Source: Agroathelia rolfsii (Eukaryota > Basidiomycota > Agaricomycetes > Amylocorticiales > Amylocorticiaceae). From it: DNA of 64,000 nt. Shown here piece after piece: positions 1 through 11,054 of the stretch (position 1 is the stretch's first letter; every line of letters begins with the position of its first letter). Made by a program: the position numbers and the translations under genes. The stretch is taken from positions 1,364,001-1,428,000 of the forward strand of contig JABRWF010000001.1 of the NCBI GenBank assembly GCA_018343915.1, read 5' to 3'. The notes beneath the pieces are model-generated. The model was not told where the DNA came from. It saw only the letters and a program-made list of their open reading frames with translations, and did no database searches.

Positions 1-3000
1 AGCAGGAAAACGAGCAATCGGATGGACTCAGTCAATCTTCGGATGTATTCCCGGGCCGGAACACAGTCGAGGATCCATTCCAATCCAAAGACATAGGCCC
101 TGATATTCCTGCGTCGCCGTCGAAATCGCATTCTACACAAACAGGAGTCAATGATACCAAAAGTCTCCCACAACCTGATTTTGCGCCTGCATCTCGGCTC
201 GTAGATTCTATTAATGCGCCTGTTATTCATGGCGCTCCAACTATGTTTCAATCTGCTTCTAACCTACTCGCAAACAACGACGTTGCTCACGTTTCATCTT
301 CACCATCTCCGCCACTTGAAGATAAAGACTATTCGTCTTGGTTTGAGACATCTGGGGATGAGTCTGTTCCTATGTCTTTCACCAGTGCAAAGTCACTTGC
401 TACAGGAGCGCCTGTCTCCTTTGCGCCTGCGTCTCTGACATTAGGCTCCGCTACCTCTGTTTCTACGTCAGGTTTCCCTTCTGTGTCTAACCTTTCCGAT
501 TTCTCCTCTGCTGCGGGTCTTCAGGGATCTGGCTTTATGAAAGCATCTAGTAAAGGTATTTTGGCGCCTTCTGCTGCCGCACTAGCCAAGGCAGCACAAA
601 AGATCAAATTATGGCAGGACGAAGAGGAGGATGGATTAGAATCTGCATCTTCGCTTGATAAACTTGCGGCAAATGGAATTATTGACGAAGAGCTAACACT
701 GTCTCCTCTGATGAAAAAGAATATTACCAATCCAGAGCCTGCACCCAGGTCAACTCCTGAAACACCGACACCTGCGCTGGCGTACTCAGGCTTCTCGCGA
801 GCGTCGCTCTCGACAGTCACACAAGCCATAGTAACTCCCAGAGATTTGCTGAAGAGCAAAAATAAGCCATTCAAGCCCCCATCTCTGATGCCAGGCGCAG
901 CAACGCAAAGCTCACAGTTTAATTCCCCGGTCTCAAGCTTTAAATCACCCTTGAACTCGCAGCGCCCACCCAAATTCAGTAGTACGCTTACCGGTTCTTC
1001 GTCATTTGCTCCCGCTCCTATGGTTACTCCGCGGAAAGACGGCACAAGAGGCATAGAAAAACCCTTTATGACACCAATAAGACCTTCCCTGGGTGCCACC
1101 CCGAGGTCAATGAGCACACCTCGACGATTTGTCACGCCTTTCAAGCCAGGCATAGGACCCAAACCCCTACTACCTGGGACTCCCGTAGCGCCCGCCAGTC
1201 AGAACCCATCGTCCATTCAATCAGCCATTAAGCCTGGCGTCCGTTACCCTCCATCAGTAACACCTAGCACTCCTATGAAAGGGGCAGATAGACCGCAGGT
1301 ATTCAACCTCAGTAAGTAGATTCCTTGTCTCTTAAGTGGTAGAGGTAAATATATTCATCTACGAATTTTTCTCTGGATAGAAAAGCCTCCAGGTCGCAAG
1401 ACGCTTGCATCAAGCGGATTATATCCTAACTCATATAGCCAAGATGAATACGAAGCTATGTCCATGTAAGATCTTTTAACTGCCTCTCCATTTCGACGGC
1501 TCATATTCTAGCACGCCAAGCGCCATCCAAGAACTAAACCATATCTCTCCAACGACTGCCATGTATTACTACTTTAACATTCCCTCTGCATCATCATCTT
1601 CTGCAAAGCCTCCGCTATTTGGCGCCGAAGCAGCCCTACATGAGCTTAAATCCAAAGAGTGTACTTTGGCCACGAAGCCTTGGGTTGAAAACCACTGGAC
1701 GCTTATCCTCTGGAAACTCGCGGGAATGGTCACACTCGATCCAGAATCGGAAGGATATTCCCGCACACGGCGATGGTGTCGCGAAGAGGTGGTACGGCAG
1801 CTCCTATATCGGTAAAGTTTTCTTGTGCGCTCTACGAATATTTTAGACTTTTCTGACTGGCATGTAAGCTATGAACGTGAACTCAACCGAGGTTCTCGCC
1901 CGCCTCTGCGCAAAATTGTAGCGCAGGACGCGCCGCCCTCTGTCCCCATGGTCTTGTGCGTATCGAATATATTCTGGTCCGGTGGTGGTATGACAGAGGA
2001 CGGATATCCCATCGACTCGGTTCCTGAGCTCGAGATAACGGATGGGTGGTATCGCCTACGTGCGCAGGTGGACGAGCCACTCGCAAGAGCGGTCCGACGC
2101 AGGAAAATTAAAGTTGGATCTAAGGTTTCTGTTGCGAATGCCAAGGTAAGTATTAGCCAACCTTTTGTGTGATGTGAATGTGAATTGATTGTGCATTCGG
2201 TATTACTCAGCTTTTATCAGAGAAGAAAGAGCCCGCGGAGATTTTAGAAGCGTACGATACTAACAAGCTGCTCCTCTTTGGAAACTCGTCACAATTAGCA
2301 CCATGGCATGCTAAATTGGGCTGGAGTGCAAGGCCAAGTGTGACCACGCTCCATGCACTCTCGCCCGACGGAGGTATTGTGACGCTGATGGATGTCACTG
2401 TAGTAAAGGTGAATGAGTTTTTGTTTTGAAACTTTGATGGCTCTCACTTACATGCCTTACAGGCTTATCCGCTTGCGTTTATCGAGTTTGTTGAAGATGA
2501 AGATGGAAACAAGACTCGAGAAGGCCCGCGGAATGAGACGGATGAACACGACGCTGATGAGCGTTGGAGAGTGAACGCTTTTTCCTGCTTCTGAATCAAA
2601 TCATTGCTTCTAACTCACCAATCGATATTATTTGTATTCAGCGTCGTAGAGAACGGGAAGAGTCCAAGCTTCGTGACGAATTCGAACAGCGATGGACTCG
2701 ATTAGATCGATATGCAGAGCGGCTAGAGCAGCAGGCCGGATCGACCTTTCGTCCAAGCCATGACGGTAACTTTATCCTGTCATTTTGTTTGGAATCATAG
2801 CCCATTCACTGTATATAATATCTTGATATTCAGATTCTCCACCAGACCACATTGACTCCTTATGGGATCAGATTGAATCCGCGGAACCCGCAGAAGCTAA
2901 CCCCATCCTAGCCCGACTGGGTGCCTCCGATGCTGGATGGCTAGCGCGCCTGATCCGTGAAGAGATGCAAAAAGAAAGCGAGCGCTCGGCAGACAATATC

Positions 3001-3466
3001 GTGTCCGAACTCAAGGTAAGAGTCCCACTCAGAGGGAAACCCACTTCTTGTCTATGTGTATGCGCCCTGTGGGGTCGAGACTGACATTCCGAACGCTGCT
3101 TGCCAGACAATATGCCCGCCACGCGAAGTGCGCGACTTTCGCGTCGTTGTCGTTGAGGATTCGATAACGCACCGGCGACCAAAGATACGTTCCGCGCAAT
3201 TGACCGTATGGGATGCGAAGAGTCTGGTGCTGACGGAAGGTGTCACTGGTGGCTCTTTTGAGCCTGGACAGAGGTTCTTAGTAAGTTTCCAACGGGGAAC
3301 ATGTCCCCTCTTCTCTTACTCGGGTTAACATGGCTCTTTGGGATGTCCAACACAGGTTACCAACTTGATGCCGAGTCAACAGAACTCCTGGATGCATCGC
3401 ACTACTCCAGAGTCAACAATATATCTCACCACGAGACGGGATTCGCGCTGGACAAGAATAAGATAA
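1..3466 (+). CDS. BRCA2: BRCA2/Brh2-type recombination mediator, 5'-partial
   Basis: Loads RAD51 onto single-stranded DNA during homologous recombination in the nucleus. The reading frame is already open at base 1, so the N-terminus lies outside the window. Ten exons read through in phase: up to 1311, 1381-1465, 1512-1811, 1869-2145, 2211-2408, 2463-2570, 2642-2765, 2834-3015, 3107-3280 and 3356-3466. The first exon is a disordered Ser/Pro/Thr-rich region with a BRC-like FxxA motif. Exon 3 carries the BRCA2 helical-domain signature (WVENHW..ILWKLAGMV). Exons 4-5 carry OB1, with REL..RPPLRKI, a TDGWYRLRAQ stretch and a WHAKLGW ending. Exons 5-9 look like OB2, interrupted by a charged helical insert that may stand for the tower. 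The protein ends without an OB3, as in Ustilago Brh2. The family call rests on several independent motifs and is confident. The number of BRC repeats is unknown because the 5' end is missing. Confidence 0.88.
531..606 (+). other. BRC-like RAD51-binding motif in the BRCA2-type protein
   Basis: The peptide starts G-F-M-K-A-S and continues with K, I, and an A-L-A-K-A segment at the expected spacing. This matches the BRC repeat pattern FxxAS.K.I....LxKA. The Phe at 534 and the Ala three residues later would be the pair that docks on RAD51. It is the best BRC match in the visible part of the gene. Confidence 0.6.
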
Positions 3467-3657
3467 TGCTTGTTGTATTGATCATGATAAATTTTCTTTT
3501 CTCCCTGTAGTTGTTTCATCATCTGCCATGTAATAGTATATTATATTTGCGAAGGGCAAATTAAGCAAAACATTAGAGGTGTATAACATGATATATGAAG
3601 CATGAACGACGACCGATAGTTGGTTAGGGTGACGCAGGACAAAACAAACGGACGGAT

Positions 3658-5452
3658 CTATGCGCTCACGCCATACTTGCGCATTGTACCCTCAAAGTCG
3701 CCCACTTCGTCGCGGCCCATGGCCACTACGGTGGGCTTATTCCCCGACTGGGGGCCAAATATACGCATAGCCACACGCGCAACCTGATCGGCTGTAATCT
3801 GGTCGACTTTTTCTGTCATTTCGGTGACGGGTACTTTGCGGTTATGTACCAAGACCTATTTGATAGGGATGAAGTTAAACAGAATGCTTGGACGGAAAAC
3901 GAGAAACGATGCAATACACACCTGTCTGCCTAGATCCTCAACCTCCACAGCGCGACTCTCTAATGCCATCATCAAACTCGATTTGAGCTGATTCTTCGCG
4001 CGACTGAGCTCCTGCGCCGGTACGGGCTTGTACAGCAGCAGGCTGAGCTGGTGAATTAGGTGAGGCAGGATCTGCGAGGCCGTATTGCCGTGTCTGCCTG
4101 GACCGTTTGGCACGAATGAGGCAAAGAGGCCAAAGAGCGACGAGTCGGTGTAGATGTGGTGGAAGGACGCGCAGTGGTCGATTTGGGGGAAGTGGTTCAG
4201 GATTTGAGTGTATAGACGGGAGTACATGCCCTTTCCAGGACCACCTAGTAAGAGAAAAGAGAAGAAGTAGTTCAGAGGGACGTTATGACCCAACCTTTTT
4301 TGCTATTCCGTACCTGCGGAGAAACTGCCACCACCACCAAGTAGCACCTGCATTGTGGCTAGGGTATAAATATCGTCATCGTGAATCCCAACGCCTTCAT
4401 ATGCAATGTAAAGATGACTGAATTCCGACTCGGCGTCTGGGACGAATCTGTATCCACCCGTGTATGTCGAGTGAGGGTTGAGGACTGATGGTGGGATGGT
4501 GGATGCTTTCTGGTGATTAGGAAGCAGGTACGAAGAGGCAGCTCGTGTGAGTGACTTATATATCGATGGGGATGATGAATGGAGGAGATTTGGAGGTACC
4601 GTAGGCTGTGGTGCGGCCGGACGAGGGGCAGTGGGCTGGGGCGGAGGCGGTGATGTGGAAGACGCCTTCAGTGATGAGAAGTATTTGTCTGTAAGCTCGA
4701 CGAGCTCCTCGTGTCTCATCCCAGCACCAGCGATGACCATGCGCTCGGGCGTGTACCATTCCTTTGCTGTACTGCGCATAAGTGGCGCGTCGATAAGGTC
4801 TATGCGCTCTTCGCGGCACAACAATGGGTTGCCCAGTGTTTGGCCGTTATATGCCACCTCATGCAGGACTTCAGGAAGGGCCAACTCGGGCTTGACCTGT
4901 AGCTCACGAATCTCGTACCGTGCAGCATCTCGTTGAGCAAATATCTCGTCGGGACGATATGAAGGATTCAGAACCGTGTCGGCAATGAGCGAGAGAGCTA
5001 GCGGTGTTCCCTTGTGAAAATGCGACGACTGGTACATGATGCACTCGCGAGAAGAGGAACACATGATTTGACCACCCAGTGTATCAATAGCCTTGGCCAT
5101 CTCATCATCACTCCGTGAGTTTGTGGACTAGAAAGAAGCATAAGTTTTAGGCATATTCCACACGCACGACGCAATGTCAAGTCCCCACTTTGAATGCCAT
5201 TCTGTCAAGGAAGTGGCTGACACCAGAGTTGGCAGACGTCTCGTATCTAGAGCCAGCATCGACATAGAGACCAACAGAAGAGAAATGACCAGGCGTATTC
5301 TCTGTGACCACTCGCAGCTTGTTGGCCAGGGTGGTGATCTGGACTGAAGGCAACGGTACATGAGCCGCAGATGACGGAGTTTTGAGGGCAGCGTCGTGTA
5401 GATGGCGGGGTCTAAGTGCTCGACGTGCAGCAGATGGAATGGCCTTGCGCAT
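3658..5452 (-). CDS. MAS2: Mitochondrial processing peptidase alpha subunit
   Basis: Non-catalytic, substrate-recognising subunit of the matrix peptidase that removes presequences from imported proteins. Four exons (complement of 5189-5452, 4314-5127, 3922-4244 and 3658-3855) give 532 residues, normal for the family. The N-terminus is rich in Arg/Ala/Ser and looks like a presequence. The position of the beta-subunit zinc site HxxEH reads HFLDRMAFK, so it is inactive as expected for alpha. The glycine-rich loop GGGGSFSAGGPGKGMYSRL is complete once exons 2 and 3 are joined. The first donor, after MAFK, is an atypical GTGGGG, but it is the only one that joins the conserved AFK-STNSRSDDEMAKAI segment. 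The start ATG at 5452 faces the F-box-like gene at 5911 across a 458-base divergent spacer. Confidence 0.93.
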
Positions 5453-5910
5453 GATGGTCAGTAGAGTGAGAGTGAGTTGAGTGCCGGTCGTTGGTCGACG
5501 TTGTAGACGCCCGGCAAAGAAAGCAGTAATAATATTAGGTGACGCATATGGGCTGAGTCAGCGCAACAGAAACGTGAGAGCAAGGCGCGTCACGCTTACA
5601 CAATAATAGTAATTAGTTTGGTTATAAATTTTTTAAAAGTGGATCTGCTAGCTATATGTCGCCGTGACGGAGAGTCGGCCCTCTCCGAGTCAAGCTGCCT
5701 CTGTATTCTGACTTATTGCCATTATTACTTTCTCGGAGTGTGTCCTAGGGAACTGTGATTCTTTTCTAAAAGTCAGCTTCTGATTGCGTAAATCTTTCGA
5801 CGCCATACACACCGCCCAGGCGGCCTAAAATGATAACAAACGTAAGACTCAGAATCGCACCTACCCACTGGCAGTCAGCATAGCCAAGTAGTTGTATAAT
5901 CTCGACTGAC
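5453..5910. promoter_or_regulatory. Divergent spacer between MAS2 and the F-box-like gene
   Basis: The spacer holds the promoters of two diverging genes. It is A+T rich around 5580-5640, with a short palindromic AATT-rich stretch. I see no protein-coding signal, no RNA gene and no recognisable binding site that I would assign. Confidence 0.4.
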
Positions 5911-7880
5911 ATGTTCAATCATCCGAATCGTCTGCCTCCTTCTTTCTGGGTGCCCGAGCTTGAAGAAACATTTGAGTGTCGAAGAAGCGCCAACATGGAA
6001 GCATCAATAAATGCAAGACTTCCCATGGATGTAATTCCCGAAATTGTACTTTTGACAAAGCCTCTGTACGATCCTTCGGGCGACAGCTCCGTCTGCAGCA
6101 TGTATTATCAAGTCCCAGATTGGATTCGGTGTGTCTCCCACGTTTGCACTTACTGGCGAATGATTACGCTCTCTAGACCATCATTGTGGTCTGACGGCTT
6201 TCCTCGAAGCATGGATGGAATCAGAGTATTCTTGGAAAGGCCAAAGAATTTGCCTATCATATTTGACGCTTGTACTATTAATTTTATGTTGCGACGACGG
6301 GAGCTACAGACCATCATATTACCGCACATGGGTAGAGCCAAAGAGATCTACATGAATATAGTTTCACTCGAACACAACAATGCAGCCACCAAGGCTTTGG
6401 ATGTCGAAATGCCATATTTGCACGTCCTCAAGCTTGTCTCGAACGTCATTTCTGACTAATTCGTTCATTTGACGCAGTCAACTCCTGTGAAATCACCAAG
6501 TTTCACTCGGTCCTTGCTAAATCCAGAAGTCTCGTAATTTTTCGAAACCTGCACTTGACCAATTGTGCACTCAATTGGGAAGTCGTGCAACTAAGCAGTC
6601 TCACAGTGCTACATCTCTCGTTTGATCGGGATTACACACTTGGGATCCAGCGGATCCTTCGAATGCTCAAGGACTCGCCTCGGCTTCGGTGCCTGGATCT
6701 TCATGATGTTGTACCTCCCAATCACAACGCAAATATACACACTGCCGATGGACTATCGTGGCCTGAACTTACATCATTGTCACTCACATCTCACGAAACG
6801 ACGCTTGCCGAGGTCCTCCTGGACTCTACAATTCTTATATAAACAAAATCTCGCTTTACTTTCGTACTCAATATCAACCTCATATGACAATCAACCACCT
6901 TATTTATGCCGCCCGGCTTCTCCTACGACATCCCCCCACCGAGGTTCATGTGAAACTCGATTCTGAGTTGCCTGTCTTCAGTGACAGATGGACATTGGAC
7001 TACCGGGATGACTCTCCGGATGGATTTTTGTATTTGATCGTAGGCATGCGCAGAAATCTGAATCCTGATTTTTTTTTTTTTTCAGACTACCGAGAACATG
7101 ATAAATAGCCTAGACATGACTCGACTAGAGCTATTTGTCCTTCATATCACGATTCCCATACTCAATGGAATGATGGATGTCGTCTTTTGGGAATGCGAGA
7201 GCTCTGAAGACCCTGCTCGTGTACGACTTGAATCCAAGTGGCTTGTTCTGTGCTCTAGATCCAGAATCGCTTGGAGGGCGGCCTCGTTCATTAAATCCTC
7301 AGACGAAATCATTGAGGGCGAGCTCAGAATGCATAAAGACAAGTACGACATCAAAGAGATCACCTACTCTGCATCTGGTTTGCCTCACATATTCTTACTT
7401 GCCTTGCAACATCTGGCACCGATCGATTCATCTTCATCTTTCGTAGATGAAACCGACTCAATGCCGCCAGGCTCGCTAGGATATCTGGCGCACTGCTTAC
7501 AGTCGCGAGCGAAAATTAACGGCTCTCGACAGGCTTTCCTTGCAATACCGCAGTCCATCAGGAAACATGAGGATTCGAAAGCGGAGTTGGACAAATGGGT
7601 TGATAGACTACTGTGCTTGGACGATTACGAAAAAGACAGCGCCGCTAGTAACAACGATTGTGGGTTTTCAGACTACGGCGGTCACATACAGAGAAGACAG
7701 GAAGACGAAAATCTTCGTTGTTTCCTTTTGCAACGCGATATTTCGAAAGCACAATGGGATGAACTCATGCAGGGACAGGCCCCTCAGGGTACCAGTGTAG
7801 ATAGAATCATAAATAGTTTGTATATTGGATTGCAAGCCTTTATCCAACTCTTAATGCGTGGTCATCGTCCGGATAGATAA
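5911..7880 (+). pseudogene. F-box-like/LRR-like protein, probably decayed
   Basis: The N-terminal part resembles the large family of mushroom F-box proteins: a MDVIPEIVLLT segment, then a VSHVCTYWRMITLSRPSLWSD segment typical of the box and its following helix. Leucine-rich text follows at about 6480-6840 (SLTVLHLSF, RLRCLDLHDV, LTSLSL). The reading frame is broken twice: a stop at 6457-6459 followed by a frame change, and a stop at 6840-6842 where the text continues in another frame. A convincing intron (7040-7085, GTAGGC to a T-rich tract and CAG) then joins to a long open C-terminal exon ending at 7880. Introns with unusual donors (GTCATT, GTCCTC) could formally rescue the two breaks, but I find them unconvincing. 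It is either a pseudogene or a gene with non-standard splicing. Target-recognition function is only inferred. Confidence 0.5.
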
Positions 7881-9694
7881 CTTACAGTTGAGTCATCTTG
7901 CTAGGTAAATCAGACTCGAGAAGCCGGTATACGGCAGTTGAGCGTGAAAAGAATAACGTAGGCAGATTAGCTGCAAGGAAAATTATATCTCGTCACCTAA
8001 CCAACACTGCGCACGATTCATTCGAAGGTAGTAGATTTACTCATACGACTTGTACAATATTTAAGAGATAGCCACCTGGACTGTAGCGCGATGTTGGCCC
8101 TGTATGTTGCTCAGGGGAAAATAAATCCCTGTTATGGACAAACTGATATAATTTCGTCCACTGCTGTCCCTCATAATCTGGATGTTTCGTTATATTGGAC
8201 GACATTGCAAAGCAAGTTGTGTATCATTCAGTTCAGCTAGGTTGTTCCATATGTGACTTTAAGGCGCCGATAATAAGAAAGATGCAACATAATCTTCTGC
8301 TACGCAATCCACACGGCGTGTATCCGTGTACTGGCCATTCGGATGAGCCATATCATATGGCAAATCGCACATTGTAAACTGTCCGATAATCATGAAACAG
8401 CACTTATGATAGAGTGGAACGTGCGTCAGGTGTTTCGAATGGCGTAGGGACAACCAGCGGCGACAAGGATTGGAAATAGGAATTCAAGTGCGCTAAAGGA
8501 AGATCTTCAGGTACTAGCTACTGGCTACTTTATTACGTTTTCGCAACGCGCGCAAAGAGCATGAGGATGGAGGACGTCATTGTTTGCATGCTGAGACCTT
8601 TAAGAATGGCGTGATATTGACACAGAAGCCCGTAATGCAGTTGATGCCGTAGAATGATGAGCAAAAAACGCTCATATTTTTTGATGTTTAGGCACCAGGT
8701 TGAAAGTCTCGACCACTGGTCTCCTCGGCACCTGGAGGTGCGGCCTGAAAGGGTTATCTGTGGTGTAGTTGGCGCAACTGCATCGGATCTGTTGAATTGT
8801 TATTGTCATGAATGAATTGGATAGATAACGACTTGAATTGCCGTTGCTCTAGGCAGACAGACAGCCGTAGGTCCCATCGCTCGGAGATGAAACAGTTAAC
8901 TTGAATAGGTGAGCTATTTTGACAAGTCACACAGGCGGCTGCTGCGGATATGAGGGTGTAGCTTGTTACCATCACATCAATATCAAATTCTAGCTGCTAC
9001 TTGTCGTCTTATTCAGACGGATCAATATACACAGACGTATACAAAACCAATGGTGCTGCTTGACCAATCTAGCGTAACTAAAGCCATCCATTGGTGTAAA
9101 AAGATTGAGGGAATAACGTATGAAAAGCTTGAATTCGGCAAGTGCTTCAGTTGGCGAGGAGCGTCGCTACAGAAATGTGCCGTGGTTGCCTGCTGCAGAC
9201 CCCATGTTCCAGAATTGATCCAATACAGGGGCGTCAGCTTCCATATTAGGATAACTTTTTGCCCCCACCTAAATATTGGCCACTTTCCTAGTGACGCAAA
9301 TGCTACTCTATGAACACCGCTGCTATAGCCTTGAGGTATCTGAAGCACATGCTATCGATGCTAAATGCCAGGATGAGATGAGCATGCGACCCAGATCGGT
9401 CACACGAGCGGATTATGCCAGGGGGCTGAACTTAGGGGGGGCAGCCTCATGATTTCATGTAACGATACAACCCAACACAAGCAGACGACGAGACGGGAGA
9501 CAGATGGCCGTTCGGAATCCGCCTTGTCCGATTCCATCCGTGTGGCCTAGTATACCATCCGTGTATGGGGTACCAAGGCTTATATAGCCTCCCTCTTTCT
9601 AACACCTTATGACCCTTGCATCACCCCTCTGGTGCTCGTTTTAACCCTCTACGACCTTTACGACCAACAGTGTATCTCTTGTCTCTCTACTGCC
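7881..9694. other. Gene-poor stretch
   Basis: About 1.8 kb with only short open frames on both strands that overlap each other and resemble no family I know. The last 150 bases are the CT-rich leader of the gene at 9695, with a TATATA at 9581-9586. I see no terminal repeats or RNA gene here. Confidence 0.4.
9581..9586 (+). promoter_or_regulatory. TATA box of the six-exon orphan gene
   Basis: TATATA lies 109 bases upstream of the ATG at 9695. A pyrimidine-rich leader (CCCTCT, TCTCTC runs) stands between them, an arrangement common in highly expressed fungal genes. Confidence 0.45.
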
Positions 9695-10449
9695 ATGGCC
9701 TCCCTCAACATTAGTGAAGTGCGTTGTGTCGTAGTCTATGCCATCGATCGTTATACTGCAAACCTCTAACCACACGCTTGCTATAGTTGGGTTGCCTCTG
9801 CGACGCCGTCGAGCCCTTCTCTAAGTGAGTCTCACAATCAAAGACTAGGACTACCCTGGCTGACGATCATCCCGTTGCTTTTGGCCAGATTGCTTGCCCA
9901 GTCCGGAGAGCCCGTTCGCCTCTATTGCTCACTACCCACATGGACTCAGACGGATCATGAGACCTGTACGTAGAGGGGGCTTCTGCTCCATTTCTAGCGT
10001 TATGGGCTCTAAAGCTGATTGTTTTTATCCGCGGTCAGGTGTTGACCTTTATGATGCTTATGACCTTCAATCCCGTGTCCTTGTTTTCCTGCACGACGTC
10101 GTTAGTGCCCTGCGTGCCTCGGGGGTATGTCCACTTGTCCACTTCCTCACTTCTGGCTGAAGTTAATATCGTACCGTTGCCATTGTCAATAGGTACCTGC
10201 GGACTATCGTCTGACGCCCTCGAGTCTTCCGTTATGCTCGCTCTGCGCACTACCCCGCACTTGCAGTGCAACCAAGGCTAGAAGCTCAGCTAACCTTGTC
10301 GTTCAAAATGCCAAGCCGTCTAAAAGGTTTGCCGTGATTCCCTGTGGCGCCTTGCTCATCTCCACATGACTGACGCGACCTCATAACCCCACAGGGACAA
10401 TGTCTTGCTCGCAGACCTCCAACATGGCCCTGTTCTTATCATCACCTAA
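9695..10449 (+). CDS. Small six-exon protein of unknown family
   Basis: No single frame shows this gene, but six exons with standard donors and acceptors stay in phase: 9695-9718, 9787-9824, 9889-9965, 10039-10124, 10193-10326 and 10395-10449. They total 414 bases and give 137 residues. Every intron is 64-73 bases long and ends in a pyrimidine-AG. The start ATG sits in a good context (GCCATGG) after a TATA box and a CT-rich leader. The protein begins MASLNISELGCLCDAVEPF. Its middle is acidic and hydrophobic (DLYDAYDL, VLVFLHDVVSAL), and a Cys-containing basic segment (LCSLCALPRTC) follows. There is no signal peptide and no clear membrane helix. I do not recognise the family and assign no function. 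Consistent splicing is the main evidence that it is real. Confidence 0.5.
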
Positions 10450-11054
10450 GACCAGAAAGAAGCAACAAAAAATAAAATAAATCAAAATTACATTCATGAC
10501 ACCTTTTTAATACTTACCTGGATCATCTTTTTTTTTGTTTGCTTTCTTTTTCGTGCGGACCATCGACTTCTCTTTTCACTGTTGATATCCATCATCAAGC
10601 TTTCGCGCTTCAAATCATGTATATATAGCACATCTTTTTCAGGGCTTTTACGCAATGCACATCACAGTTTCTTTCAACGCACATTTGTTCCGTTTCCGAT
10701 GATGAAGAAAAGGCCATTCAAACGACCTTTGAATATGATATTTGTGCAGCAAGGTCCGTGATATCAGGCAAGTGGCCTGGCCAGACAGGGTCATAGAAGT
10801 TAGAACGGCCGACAGCGGCAGCAGGTCTTAGAAGCATCAGCTGACATAAAAGGCGTGACATAGTCATGCGTGATTGTAACATCTCGTCATTGCATATCGA
10901 AAACAGAAAAGGACGAGAAGTCTGGCACGACAAGTAATAATCAGGCGGTTTTCACCTTTTTCTTCAACATCCACCTTTCCCCTCTTCTCCCTCCTCCTCC
11001 TCCTTCTCCATCCTCCACGACGTTGTCGTTTCCCGTCTCGTTCATATCCCCGTC
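10450..11054. other. Intergenic region upstream of the ELO elongase
   Basis: T-rich sequence after the orphan gene, then a pyrimidine-rich leader (CCTCCTCCTCCTTCTCC at about 10985-11010) before the elongase ATG. I see no gene. Confidence 0.4.

Noticed and set aside
521..1162. Long antisense open frame over the BRCA2-type first exon
   Set aside because: It mirrors a Ser/Pro-rich coding exon on the other strand, has no family resemblance, and the plus-strand gene is well supported.
8963..9348. Overlapping open frames of about 110 codons on both strands
   Set aside because: They overlap each other almost completely and resemble nothing. They are most likely chance.
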